Source of the DNA: Merdivicinus sp050943495
GTDB taxonomy: Bacteria > Bacillota > Clostridia > Oscillospirales > Ruminococcaceae
Assembly: GCA_050943495.1 (NCBI GenBank)
Contig: JBMNPH010000001.1
Location: 186,001-250,000, forward strand
DNA length: 64,000 nucleotides
Direction of reading: 5' to 3'
Shown: positions 33,263 to 41,900 of the stretch, piece by piece
Numbering within the stretch: position 1 is the stretch's first letter
Layout: the number at the start of each line of letters is the position of its first letter
Notes under the pieces: model-generated
Told to the model about the DNA's origin: nothing
Databases searched by the model: none
The model's input: the letters and a program-made list of their open reading frames with translations, nothing else
Translations under genes and position numbers: made by a program

Positions 33263-34333
33263 GTGAATAAAGTGTATACTTCCATGGAAAAATTTTCCCG
33301 TTTGTTTCAGAAAACAGAGCGAAGCTGTGCTTTTTCTGCAGAAAATTTAGATGCATATGCAGAGTGGAAAACGCGGACACGGAACAGATTGGCAGAATTG
33401 ACCGGATTGAACCGGTTGGAAAAATGCGAACTTTGTCCGGAATTGATCAGTTCTGAAGAACTCTCAGGAGAGCCCTTTATCCGTCATAAATATCGGATTC
33501 AGACAGAAGAAGGGGTCTGGATGCCTTTTTATGTGTTGGAACCCCAAAATGGGGATGCGAAAAAGCCGGTTATGATTTGCCCGCACGGGCATGGAAGCGG
33601 CGGAAAAGCAGCAACCGGCGGTCTTTCAGACATTCCGGAAGTAGCAGAAAGTATCGCAGAATATCATTATGATTATGCGTTTGAATTTGCGCGCAGAGGA
33701 TTTTTGGTATTTTGTCCCGATGCAAGAGGCTTCGGAGAACGGCGCGAGATATTTGAACAGGATCATCTTATGATGAGTTCCTGCCGGGTACTAAATCAAA
33801 TGGCGATTTCGCTTGGCTTGACGGTAACCGGTATGTGGACCTTTGATTTGATGCGGCTGATCGACTATATTGAAACGCGGGAAGATTGCGACATAAATCG
33901 ATTGGGATGCGCAGGGCTATCCGGCGGAGGATTGCAGACTCTCTGGCTGTCTGCAATGGATGACCGTGTCAAGGCTGCGGTTGTGAGCGGATATTTTTAC
34001 GGATATCACGATTCGCTGCTGCTGTTGAGCAATAACTGTTCCTGTAATTATGTTCCGCACTTGTGGGAGACGGTTGATATGGGAGATATCGGCGCTCTGA
34101 TTGCGCCGCGTCCGCTCATGATTGAAACCGGTGATCAGGATCCGCTGAATGGCGCAAGAGGTGTTGCAAATGTGACGTCTCAGATGGATATTACTAGAAA
34201 GGCTTATCGGCTGTTTGGGGCGGAAGAGAAACTGGCACATTCGCTGAATCCGGGCGTTCATCGCTGGTATGGACGGGATTCCTATGATTTTATTTGCAAC
34301 GCATTACATGCTGGAAATGGAGAAAGAAAATGA
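33263..34333 (+). CDS. Alpha/beta-hydrolase, acetyl-xylan-esterase-like
   Basis: A 356-residue cytosolic alpha/beta hydrolase. It has an oxyanion region CPHGHGSGG, a DARGFGERRE segment, nucleophile elbow GLSGGG (Ser about 220), acid in TGDQDPLN (about 293) and His in GVHRW (about 332). The layout resembles large Firmicute esterases related to acetyl xylan esterase and dienelactone hydrolase. There is no signal peptide, so it would act on imported acylated sugars or other esters. It starts at GTG 8 bases after AGGAGG; a TTG two codons earlier is too close. It overlaps the next gene by 4 bases. Confidence 0.82.
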   Translation: MNKVYTSMEKFSRLFQKTERSCAFSAENLDAYAEWKTRTRNRLAELTGLNRLEKCELCPELISSEELSGEPFIRHKYRIQTEEGVWMPFYVLEPQNGDAKKPVMICPHGHGSGGKAATGGLSDIPEVAESIAEYHYDYAFEFARRGFLVFCPDARGFGERREIFEQDHLMMSSCRVLNQMAISLGLTVTGMWTFDLMRLIDYIETREDCDINRLGCAGLSGGGLQTLWLSAMDDRVKAAVVSGYFYGYHDSLLLLSNNCSCNYVPHLWETVDMGDIGALIAPRPLMIETGDQDPLNGARGVANVTSQMDITRKAYRLFGAEEKLAHSLNPGVHRWYGRDSYDFICNALHAGNGERK

Positions 34334-35094
34334 AGAGTACGGCTATTTATTTTTCGGCAACGGATACATCGAAAAAGGGGGCAGAAGCAATTGCCGCGGC
34401 GATTGGTGGCGGAAAATTTGAAACGATCAATCTGACCCGTTTTGATGCGGTGCCGGTGCGGACGGAATTTCGATCAGATGAAGCGGTCGTATTTGGGGCA
34501 CCAGTTTATGGAGGGCGCTTGTACCGCGGTGCTGTGGAACGTTTTCGTAAACTGAAAGGCAATCAAACCCCCTGTATTCTCACTGTCACTTATGGAAATC
34601 GCGACTTTGATGACGCTTTATTAGAACTTTCTGATTTGGCGAAGGAACTGGGATTTGTTCCGGTTGCTGCAGCTGCATTAATCGGAGAACACACCTATGG
34701 AGAGATTCAGAAGGGACGCCCCAATGCAGAAGATTTGGCAGAAGATGCGGTCTTTGCTGAAAAAGTGGCGCAAAAGCTGGCGGCAAATGATTTTTCTCAG
34801 CCGATGATTCCCGGCAATCATCCATATAAGGAGGGTGGAAGCGGTGGAAAATTCCATCCGCTGACCGCAGAAAACTGTGTGAAATGCGGACTTTGCGCAC
34901 GGGAGTGCCCCGAAGGTGCAATCGATCCGGCCAATGGTTTTGCGGTAAATCCGGAACGATGCATTGCATGTTTCCGCTGTATCCGGCGGTGTCCGGTTCA
35001 TGCCAAGAATATGAATACGCCGGAATATCAGGAATTTGCGGCGGCATTTACCAAACGTCTGGCAGAACGGAAGGAAAATCGGTATTTTCTATAA
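34330..35094 (+). CDS. EFR1-family flavodoxin-like / 2[4Fe-4S] ferredoxin
   Basis: A 254-residue protein. The N-terminal two thirds are flavodoxin-like: IYFSATDTSKKGAEAIA as the FMN phosphate loop and VFGAPVYGGRLYRGAVERF next. The end carries two 4Fe-4S motifs: CVKCGLCARECP and CIACFRCIRRCP (about 183-225). EFR1 proteins are thought to move electrons between flavin and Fe-S partners in anaerobes; the partner here is unknown. The ATG overlaps the esterase stop. Confidence 0.87.
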   Translation: MKSTAIYFSATDTSKKGAEAIAAAIGGGKFETINLTRFDAVPVRTEFRSDEAVVFGAPVYGGRLYRGAVERFRKLKGNQTPCILTVTYGNRDFDDALLELSDLAKELGFVPVAAAALIGEHTYGEIQKGRPNAEDLAEDAVFAEKVAQKLAANDFSQPMIPGNHPYKEGGSGGKFHPLTAENCVKCGLCARECPEGAIDPANGFAVNPERCIACFRCIRRCPVHAKNMNTPEYQEFAAAFTKRLAERKENRYFL

Positions 35095-35106
35095 GGGGAG
35101 AATGAA

Positions 35107-35226
35107 ATGAAATTTTGGCGCAGCTTATTTCAAATCGGATGTTTGGTTGTTCTGGCAGCGTTGATTTTGGAGATAGCTCGGATGATTTTCTGTCCCAAGG
35201 AGGAAGTGATTCGGAATGAGGATTGA
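35107..35226 (+). CDS. 39-residue single-helix membrane peptide
   Basis: Not a recognised family. The product starts MKFWRSLFQIG, has one hydrophobic segment (CLVVLAALILEIARMIF, about 12-28) and a short charged tail. The basic N-terminus suggests the N-terminus stays inside. GGGGAG lies about 9 bases before the ATG. The last 11 bases overlap the start of the following GNAT gene, whose own AAGGAGG lies inside this frame. It looks like a real small gene in the EFR1 unit, but no homology was checked. Confidence 0.58.
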   Translation: MKFWRSLFQIGCLVVLAALILEIARMIFCPKEEVIRNED

Positions 35227-35791
35227 AACGGAACGTCTTGTACTGCGTGATTTTGTAGAGTCTGATCTGGAAGCTTTTTTTGAGATCATGCGGGATGAGG
35301 AGGTCAATACATTTCTCCCATGGTTTCCGGTCAAAACACTGAAAGAGGCAGAAATTATGCTGCGGGAACGATATTTGGAGGACAAAAGTGGGTATCATCT
35401 GGCGATCTGCCGTAAAGAAGATGATCTTCCCATTGGATATATCGGGATCAGCGGCGGAGACAGCCATGACTTGGGGTATGGACTCCGGAAAGAATTCTGG
35501 CATCATGGGATCGTAACGGAGGCGGCTGCCGCTATGGTGGAACAGGCTCGGAAAGATGGCCTTTCCTTTGTTACGGCAACTCATGACATCAACAATCCTC
35601 GAAGTGGCGGTGTGATGCGCAATATTGGAATGCGGTATTGCTATACCTATGAGGAATTATGCCAGCCAAAGAATTTTCTGGTTCATTTCCGGATGTATCA
35701 GCTGAATTTAGACGGGCAGGATGACCGAGTTTTTCGGAAATACTGGGATCAATATCCTCATTTTGTGGAAGAAGGCTTGGAAAAGGAGTGA
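35216..35791 (+). CDS. GNAT-family N-acetyltransferase
   Basis: A 191-residue acetyltransferase of the RimJ/L type: opening RIETERLVLRDF, acetyl-CoA motif GYGLRKEFWHHGIVTEAAAAMV and a terminal NPRSGGVMRNIGM block. Substrate unknown. It starts within the 39-residue gene's tail. The next gene begins 3 bases after its stop, so coupling is likely. Confidence 0.92.
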   Translation: MRIETERLVLRDFVESDLEAFFEIMRDEEVNTFLPWFPVKTLKEAEIMLRERYLEDKSGYHLAICRKEDDLPIGYIGISGGDSHDLGYGLRKEFWHHGIVTEAAAAMVEQARKDGLSFVTATHDINNPRSGGVMRNIGMRYCYTYEELCQPKNFLVHFRMYQLNLDGQDDRVFRKYWDQYPHFVEEGLEKE

Positions 35792-35794
35792 TCT

Positions 35795-36262
35795 ATGATG
35801 TCGGCAATATGCGGATTGGACTGCGAAAGATGCAGTTTTCGCGGTAACTGCGGCGGGTGCCGCGAAACAGGAGGAAAACCGTTTGGGGGAAGCTGTGTCA
35901 TTGCAGAATGCTGCCTTCAGAAAGGGTGTGAAAATTGCGGAAAGGCATTTTCCGCAATTTGCCGGCTCAAAGAAGAGCTCATTTATGAGTTCAACGCCCT
36001 CGGTATTGAGGACATGGAGGAGGTCAAAGACCTCAATGCGTTGGTGGGTTCTTATATCAATCTCGCTTATCCGTTGCCGGGTGGCCAGACAGTGCGGTTT
36101 TGGGATAACAGTCGGGTATATCTTGGAAACCAACTTCACAAAAAAGGCAGTAACCGTTGTTACGGGCTGACTGCCGATGAACACAATCTTCTGGTCTGTG
36201 AATACGGCGAAAACGGCTCTGATCCGGAAATTGTCGTTTATCGGAGAAGAAAAGAAAAATGA
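35795..36262 (+). CDS. DUF3795-like Cys-rich protein
   Basis: A 155-residue protein with nine or so Cys in the first 60 residues: CGLDCERCSFRGNCGGC, CVIAECC, KGCENCGK and CRL. This spacing is like DUF3795, thought to bind zinc. The second half is a compact domain (YPLPGGQTVRFWDNSRVYLGNQL) without Cys. Ribosome site AAAGGAG; a second ATG follows one codon later. Function unknown. Confidence 0.68.
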   Translation: MMSAICGLDCERCSFRGNCGGCRETGGKPFGGSCVIAECCLQKGCENCGKAFSAICRLKEELIYEFNALGIEDMEEVKDLNALVGSYINLAYPLPGGQTVRFWDNSRVYLGNQLHKKGSNRCYGLTADEHNLLVCEYGENGSDPEIVVYRRRKEK

Positions 36263-36279
36263 CATGTGAATTGTGCTAG

Positions 36280-36591
36280 TGTCAAAACCGCAGATTTTTG
36301 CAGCAGACTTTCGTGCAAATGGGGATGCCACCCCGTGAATATAATGAAATCATTGTCTACTGGCTGCCCATGATGCAAGAAAACGAATGGAATTTGATCT
36401 CTTTCCAGACGAATTGTTATACGGAATCGGAAAAGCTTCATGTTTCGCCGAAACTGGATAGCGTGCTTCGAGTCTTTATAGCATGGAAAGCGCTGGAAGA
36501 TCCAGTGGAAATTCCCCCACAGGAAGTCCATCCTTTTGAGCGGGAAGGCTTTACGCTGGTGGAATGGGGCGGTACTCAAATTATGGAATAA
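36280..36591 (+). pseudogene. C-terminal remnant of a larger gene
   Basis: An open stretch of about 104 codons with no ribosome site and no plausible start: the frame opens after a TAG at 36277, and the first Met is well inside. The text (PREYNEIIVYWLPMM, NLISFQTNCYTE, SVLRVFIAWKAL, GFTLVEWGG) reads like the conserved C-terminal end of a larger clostridial extracellular or lipoprotein family; I recognise the ending but cannot name it. The upstream part is missing, so I treat it as a decayed gene. No insertion element is visible at the break. Confidence 0.55.
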
Positions 36592-36618
36592 ACAAACGAA
36601 AGAACCGGAGGAATTTTT

Positions 36619-38583
36619 TTGCCAATATCCATTGCAATCCTTGCCCATGTTGATGCGGGCAAAACAACTTTATCGGAACAGATCCTGTATCGAGCCGGTA
36701 CCATCCGCACACTGGGGCGTGTGGACCGACAGAATGCATTTCTGGATTTTGGAACCGCAGAACGGGAACGCGGTATCACCGTATTCGCTGCCCAGTCCGA
36801 ATTTTGCTGGAAAGGGCGGGAATTTCACCTGATCGATACGCCCGGTCATGCTGATTTTTCGGGAGAAATGGAACGTTCTTTGCAGGCTGCGGATGGCGCT
36901 GTATTGGTCATCAGTGCAGTGGAAGGGGTGCAAAGTCATACGGAAACCGTTTGGAAGCTGCTGCGGAACCGACAGATTCCGACAATATTTTTTCTCAACA
37001 AGCTGGATCGGATCGGTGCGGATCCGGAACGGGTGATTCAGGAAATCCGAAAAATTTTGGGTGCGGAATGTGCGGATTTTGCAGGAAGCTGCCAATCAGG
37101 TAATTTTTCAGAAGAACTCTGCGAACAGATTGCGTCACTGGACGATAATTTGCTGGAGCAATATTTGGAGGGAAATGCCGCGCCGGAAGATTTTGCAGAT
37201 ACAGCGCGCAAGTTGATTGCAGCCGGCAAGCTCTTTCCACTATACCGAGGAACGGCGCTGACAGGCGAAGGGGTCGAAGATCTGTTGGACGGCTTAGCCT
37301 GCTGGCTGCCGGAGATGGATGCGTCACCTGATGATCCTCCCCGCGCGCTTGCCTATCAGGTTCGGCACGATAAACAAGGCGGTCGGGTTGTTTATCTGAA
37401 AGTAGAGCAGGGAACATTGCGTCCAAGACAGGAATTGACGGTATGTGGGCAGGATGGAGAACTCCATTCCGAAAAAATCGGGGAACTGCGCCGCTATAAT
37501 GGTCCAAAGTTTTCGCCTATATCCGAGGCGAAACCCGGAGAACTTTGTGCTGTTACCGGACTTTCTCTCATGCCGGGGCAGATCGCCGGGGAGGGTGCCG
37601 GAGAGAACAGTTCCTTTTCTATGCAGCCGCTTTTATCCGCAGAATTGCTGTTTGATGAAGATCAGTATCATCCGCTAACAGTATTGGGGTGGATGCGGGA
37701 ACTGGAAGATGAGGAACCGCTGCTCGGAATCGAATGGAATGAGGAAATGAAAAAAATTTCAGTCCATATCATGGGAGAAATTCAGCTGGAAATCCTGACC
37801 GGAATACTGGAAGAGCGATATGGGATTCCGGTTCGATTTGGTGAATGCCAGATCCTTTACCGGGAAACAATAGCAGCACCGATCGTTGGATATGGGCATT
37901 TTGAGCCGCTGCGCCACTATGCAGAGGTGCATCTGCGGCTGGAACCAGCGGAACCGGGAAGCGGAATTTCTTTTGCAAGCGAATGTCGGACAGATGATTT
38001 GAGTGCAAACTGGCAGAATCTGATTCGGACCCATGTGTTTGAAAAGGAACATCGGGGAGTATTGACCGGTTCCCCGCTCACTGACGTGAAGATTGTACTG
38101 CTTTCTGGCAGGGCACATCTGAAACATACGGAAGGCGGTGATTTTCGGGAAGCAACTTATCGTGCAATCCGGCAGGGATTGATGCGTGCACAGAGTGTGC
38201 TGCTGGAACCATGGTATGCCTTCTCAGTGGAAGTGGAGGCATCTCTATCGGGACGTGTGATTGCGGATATTCAGCGAATGGTAGGAGAATGCCAGCCGCC
38301 CGAAACGCTGGGAGAAACCGTTCGAATTACTGGCTTTGCACCGGTAGCAGGTTTACGGGGATATGCACGGGAATTGACCGCATTTTCCCGCGGCAAAGGG
38401 CGTCTCAGCCTGCAGTTTGACCGGTACCGTCCCTGTAAAAATGCCGCAGAAGTGATCGAAGAACGGCATTATAACCCGGAACGGGATGGAGAAAATTCAC
38501 CGGATTCGGTATTTTGTTCACATGGTGCCGGTTTTCCGGTGAAATGGTCCGAGGCAGAGCGTTTTATGCACCTTCCATTGTGA
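36619..38583 (+). CDS. Tet(M)-like translational GTPase, probably not a resistance gene
   Basis: A 654-residue EF-G-type GTPase of the ribosomal-protection group: G1 AHVDAGKTT (8-16), GITV, DTPGHADF (about 73-80) and NKLD. The domain order matches Tet(M) (639 residues). In Tet(M) the domain IV tip reads YSPVST before ADFR; here the same place reads HLKHTEGGDFR (about 500-512), so the loop that displaces tetracycline is not conserved. The C-terminus has CSHGAGFPVKW. This fits the chromosomal Tet(M)-like GTPases of Clostridia with unknown role. It starts at TTG after CCGGAGG. No regulatory leader peptide or mobile DNA is adjacent. Confidence 0.88.
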   Translation: MPISIAILAHVDAGKTTLSEQILYRAGTIRTLGRVDRQNAFLDFGTAERERGITVFAAQSEFCWKGREFHLIDTPGHADFSGEMERSLQAADGAVLVISAVEGVQSHTETVWKLLRNRQIPTIFFLNKLDRIGADPERVIQEIRKILGAECADFAGSCQSGNFSEELCEQIASLDDNLLEQYLEGNAAPEDFADTARKLIAAGKLFPLYRGTALTGEGVEDLLDGLACWLPEMDASPDDPPRALAYQVRHDKQGGRVVYLKVEQGTLRPRQELTVCGQDGELHSEKIGELRRYNGPKFSPISEAKPGELCAVTGLSLMPGQIAGEGAGENSSFSMQPLLSAELLFDEDQYHPLTVLGWMRELEDEEPLLGIEWNEEMKKISVHIMGEIQLEILTGILEERYGIPVRFGECQILYRETIAAPIVGYGHFEPLRHYAEVHLRLEPAEPGSGISFASECRTDDLSANWQNLIRTHVFEKEHRGVLTGSPLTDVKIVLLSGRAHLKHTEGGDFREATYRAIRQGLMRAQSVLLEPWYAFSVEVEASLSGRVIADIQRMVGECQPPETLGETVRITGFAPVAGLRGYARELTAFSRGKGRLSLQFDRYRPCKNAAEVIEERHYNPERDGENSPDSVFCSHGAGFPVKWSEAERFMHLPL

Positions 38584-38690
38584 ATGTGCATCTTGTATAA
38601 AAAATACAATCAAAATCAGCAAAAAATACACTGTTTTTTTGATTTTTATCATGCTACAATAAACTTGAATTTTATGGAGGAGGCGTTACT

Positions 38691-39485
38691 ATGATAAAAC
38701 TGGGATGTTGTACGGCAATTCCGACTGATGAGGATTCTCGAAAGAGAGTATTGGCAATTCGAGATGCCGGATTTGATTATGTGGAATTTAATTTTCAGAA
38801 TTCTGCTAAATTGAGTGCTGATGAACGTGCGGAAGCAATTCAATTTTTAAATGAAGCCGGGATTTCCTGCAAAGCAATGAATTGCTTTATTCCTGGCGAT
38901 ATTCCGTTGGTTGGTCCGGATGCGGATTTGGGCAAAGCCAGAAGATTTTTGGATGCAGCATTTCCTGCAGCCAAAGAATTTGGCGTGGAATCTATCGTGT
39001 TCGGAAGCGGTGGTGCGCGCCGTACCCCACCCGGATTTCCTGCTGAAATGGTGAGAATCCAGTTGATTGCGTTCCTGCGTCTTGTTGAAACTTATTGTGA
39101 AGATTATGATATGAAGATCGCCATTGAACCACTCAGTTATGTAGAATGTAATACCTTGAACACGATGATGGATGGTTATTGGCTGGCTATGGATACCAAC
39201 CGTCCGCATATTCGGCTGCTTGCTGACTATTATCATGTACAGCGCAATGGCGAAGATCTGTTGGATCTGGTATCTGTGGGACGGATTCTGCAGCATGTGC
39301 ATATTGCAAATTGTATCGATCGTGGTTTCCCATCAGAAGAAACCAGAGAAGAACATGCCTTTTTCTTTGAAATGCTGAAAGCCGCGAAATATGATGGAAC
39401 GGTCAGCATTGAAGGCGGCTCATCCTGTTTTGAAAAGGATATTGTGGAAGCTGGAAAAATTTTGCGTGAAATTCGTGGAGAATAG
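38691..39485 (+). CDS. Sugar phosphate isomerase/epimerase (TIM barrel)
   Basis: A 264-residue xylose-isomerase-like TIM barrel. It starts IKLGCCTAI and carries metal-ligand segments IAIEPLSYVECN (Glu), ADYYHV (Asp, His) and VSIEGGSS. Sugar or polyol substrate unknown. GGAGGAGG precedes the ATG. It comes before a GH95 enzyme gene with a terminator between, so it may be separately transcribed. The 38584-38690 gap has a TACAAT -10 at 38655 but no clear -35. Confidence 0.88.
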   Translation: MIKLGCCTAIPTDEDSRKRVLAIRDAGFDYVEFNFQNSAKLSADERAEAIQFLNEAGISCKAMNCFIPGDIPLVGPDADLGKARRFLDAAFPAAKEFGVESIVFGSGGARRTPPGFPAEMVRIQLIAFLRLVETYCEDYDMKIAIEPLSYVECNTLNTMMDGYWLAMDTNRPHIRLLADYYHVQRNGEDLLDLVSVGRILQHVHIANCIDRGFPSEETREEHAFFFEMLKAAKYDGTVSIEGGSSCFEKDIVEAGKILREIRGE

Positions 39486-39581
39486 ACCTCGTTTTCGACA
39501 GTTTTTTTTCAGGGAATGTGATAGGATATCAATGGCAACTCCTTTCCTTTTCCCTGATCTGTGGCCGACAGGCCTCCTTTT

Positions 39582-39615
39582 GGCTGTATGCAAATGTGGC
39601 ATACAGCCTTTTTTT
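39582..39615 (+). terminator. Terminator after the isomerase gene
   Basis: Perfect stem GGCTGTATGC / GCATACAGCC, 7-base loop, then seven T, about 95 bases after the stop. It could also act as an attenuator for the GH95 gene, which starts 23 bases later. Confidence 0.88.
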
Positions 39616-39638
39616 GTAAATGAGAAAGGGTGAAATTT

Positions 39639-41876
39639 ATGAAACATCAGCTTTGGTACAAAACTCCGGCCGCGGTTTGGGAGGAAGCGCTTCCAATTGG
39701 TAACGGACGGATTGGTGCGATGATGTTTGGAGGAGTAGCAAAGGAACGAATTGCACTCAACGAAGATACTCTTTGGTCCGGTTATCCCAAAGAGAAAAAT
39801 CGTGAGGGTGCCTCTTCCTATCTTGCGGAAGTTCGTCGGTTAGTTTCGGAAAAGAAGATCGCAGAAGCAGAAAAACTTGCAAATCAGCATTTTTTGGGCG
39901 AATGGACAGAAGGCTACCTGCCGCTGGGTGATCTCTGGCTGGAAATGCAGAATGCACAAGCTGAAAGTAATTATCGGCGGTCGCTCAGTATCCGAACTGG
40001 TGTTCAGACCACGGAATTTCAGATCGGAGAAGTTAGGTATACCCGTACCGCCTTTGTGTCCTATCCTGCACAAGCATTGATTGTCCGGTTGGAAGCCTCC
40101 AAACCGGGCTCAGTTTCGGTAAAGGCATCTTTGGAGAGCCCGCTGCGGCATCATTGTTATGCAAAAGACGGCGTCCTGCGTATGGATGGAGATTGCCCGC
40201 GGGAAGCGAGACCCTCTTATTATGAATGTGAAAATCCTATTGTTTATGATCCGGAAGAAAGCAGCAGAACTGTAAAATTTGCTACTGCTCTTTGTGCGGA
40301 TGCAGAAGGCGGAAATATAACGGTATCTGATGATTCATTCATCATCTGCGGTGCAGATGCGGTGACCTTCCGGTATTTTGTGGGAACCAGCTTTACCGGT
40401 TTCGGACAGATGCCGAATGGAGATGCGCAGGCAAAACTTGCAGAAACGATGAGTAAATGCAGCCGGGATTATGAGAAATTGCTCGACGAACATCGTGCGG
40501 ATTTTATCGCGCTGTTTGACCGGGTGGATATCGATCTTGGCCACAATCCAGCACAAGAGAAACTATCAACGATTGAACGTCTTCGTGCCGTCCATGAAGG
40601 GGCGGAAGATCCTGGACTTTGTGCTCAGCTTTTCCAGTATGGACGTTATTTACTTATTAGCAGTTCCCGCCCGGGCAGTATGCCTGCGAATTTGCAGGGA
40701 ATATGGAATCAGCTTCTCCGCGCTCCGTGGAGTTCTAATTACACCATCAATATCAATACTCAGATGAATTATTGGCTGGCAGAAACCTGTAATCTTTCCG
40801 AGTGTACGGAACCACTGGTGGAGTGGCTGCAGGTGTTGGCCAAACGTGGGGAAGAGACAGCGAAAATTCATTATGGGGCTTCCGGCTGGGTTGCTCATCA
40901 TAACTCGGATATCTGGGCACATACCGCACCGGTAGGCGATCCCAAACGGGAAGTTTTCAGTATGCCCTATGCACTGTGGCCAATGGGATCGGGCTGGCTT
41001 TGTGAACCGCTGTGGGAACATTACCGCTTTACGGAAGATCTGGATTTCCTGAAGGAGAAAGCCTATCCGGTTATGGCAGGAGCGGCAGAATTCTATCTGA
41101 ATTTCCTCGTGGAAAATGATCGGGGACAGCTGGTCACCATGTGTTCGATTTCTCCGGAGAATCGATACCTCAAAAATGGAGAACGTTGTTCATTGGATCA
41201 GTCTCCTACCATGGATACTGCTATCATTCGGGAACTGTTCCAAAATTGTCTGGCTGCTCAGCAGGCACTAAAAATTACGGATTCTCTGACGGATCGGATC
41301 CGGCAGGCGCTTACAAAACTGCCGCCTTTCCAAATTGGATCAGATGGCCGTTTGCTGGAGTGGCATGAAGAAGTAGAGGAATGGGAACCGGAACACCGCC
41401 ATGTGTCCCATTTGTATGGATTGTATCCTTCCGATCAGATTACCCCGCAGGATACTCCGGAATTGGCAGAAGCCTGCCGTCAATCGCTTCTGAAACGCGG
41501 ATTTGGCGGTACCGGATGGAGCCTTGCATGGAAAATCTGTCTGTGGGCGCGCCTAGGAGACGGGGAGAACTGTGCACGGCTGATCCGTCAACAGCTTACC
41601 CCGATAGAAACAACAGAAATTTCGATGTCTTCAGGCGGCGGCAGCTATCCCAACCTGTTGGATGCTCATCCTCCGTTCCAGATTGACGGAAATTTCGGCG
41701 TAGCAGCCGGTATTGCCGAAATGCTGCTGCAAAGCCACCGCTCTTCCGCAGTGCCGGTTCCTGCCCTTCCCAAGAGCTGGGAGACGGGATATGTGCGCGG
41801 ATTGCGGCTGCGGAGTGGAAAAACAGCAGATATCCGTTGGAAAAACGGAAAATTGGAACATTGGGAATTACATTGA
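39639..41876 (+). CDS. GH95 alpha-L-fucosidase / alpha-L-galactosidase
   Basis: A 745-residue glycosidase with no signal peptide, so probably cytosolic, acting on imported oligosaccharides. Order: an N-terminal beta-sandwich (WYKTPAAVWEEALPIGNGRIGAMMFGG, typical GH95 opening), then an alpha/alpha barrel with NINTQMNYWLAETCNLSE (about 369-385), WEPEHRHVSHLYGLYPSDQ (about 580-600) and HPPFQIDGNFGVAAGIAEML (about 677). These blocks hold the family's catalytic residues. GH95 inverting enzymes remove alpha-1,2-linked fucose or L-galactose. The start at 39639 suits AAAGG spacing; a GTG at 39630 is also in frame. The next gene follows by 24 bp. Confidence 0.93.
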   Translation: MKHQLWYKTPAAVWEEALPIGNGRIGAMMFGGVAKERIALNEDTLWSGYPKEKNREGASSYLAEVRRLVSEKKIAEAEKLANQHFLGEWTEGYLPLGDLWLEMQNAQAESNYRRSLSIRTGVQTTEFQIGEVRYTRTAFVSYPAQALIVRLEASKPGSVSVKASLESPLRHHCYAKDGVLRMDGDCPREARPSYYECENPIVYDPEESSRTVKFATALCADAEGGNITVSDDSFIICGADAVTFRYFVGTSFTGFGQMPNGDAQAKLAETMSKCSRDYEKLLDEHRADFIALFDRVDIDLGHNPAQEKLSTIERLRAVHEGAEDPGLCAQLFQYGRYLLISSSRPGSMPANLQGIWNQLLRAPWSSNYTININTQMNYWLAETCNLSECTEPLVEWLQVLAKRGEETAKIHYGASGWVAHHNSDIWAHTAPVGDPKREVFSMPYALWPMGSGWLCEPLWEHYRFTEDLDFLKEKAYPVMAGAAEFYLNFLVENDRGQLVTMCSISPENRYLKNGERCSLDQSPTMDTAIIRELFQNCLAAQQALKITDSLTDRIRQALTKLPPFQIGSDGRLLEWHEEVEEWEPEHRHVSHLYGLYPSDQITPQDTPELAEACRQSLLKRGFGGTGWSLAWKICLWARLGDGENCARLIRQQLTPIETTEISMSSGGGSYPNLLDAHPPFQIDGNFGVAAGIAEMLLQSHRSSAVPVPALPKSWETGYVRGLRLRSGKTADIRWKNGKLEHWELH

Positions 41877-41900
41877 ATCAAAGGATTGGAGAATTGAAAA

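Noticed and set aside
36619..38583. Call as a tetracycline resistance gene
   Set aside because: Domain IV loop differs from Tet(M)/Tet(O), there is no leader peptide and no mobile element.
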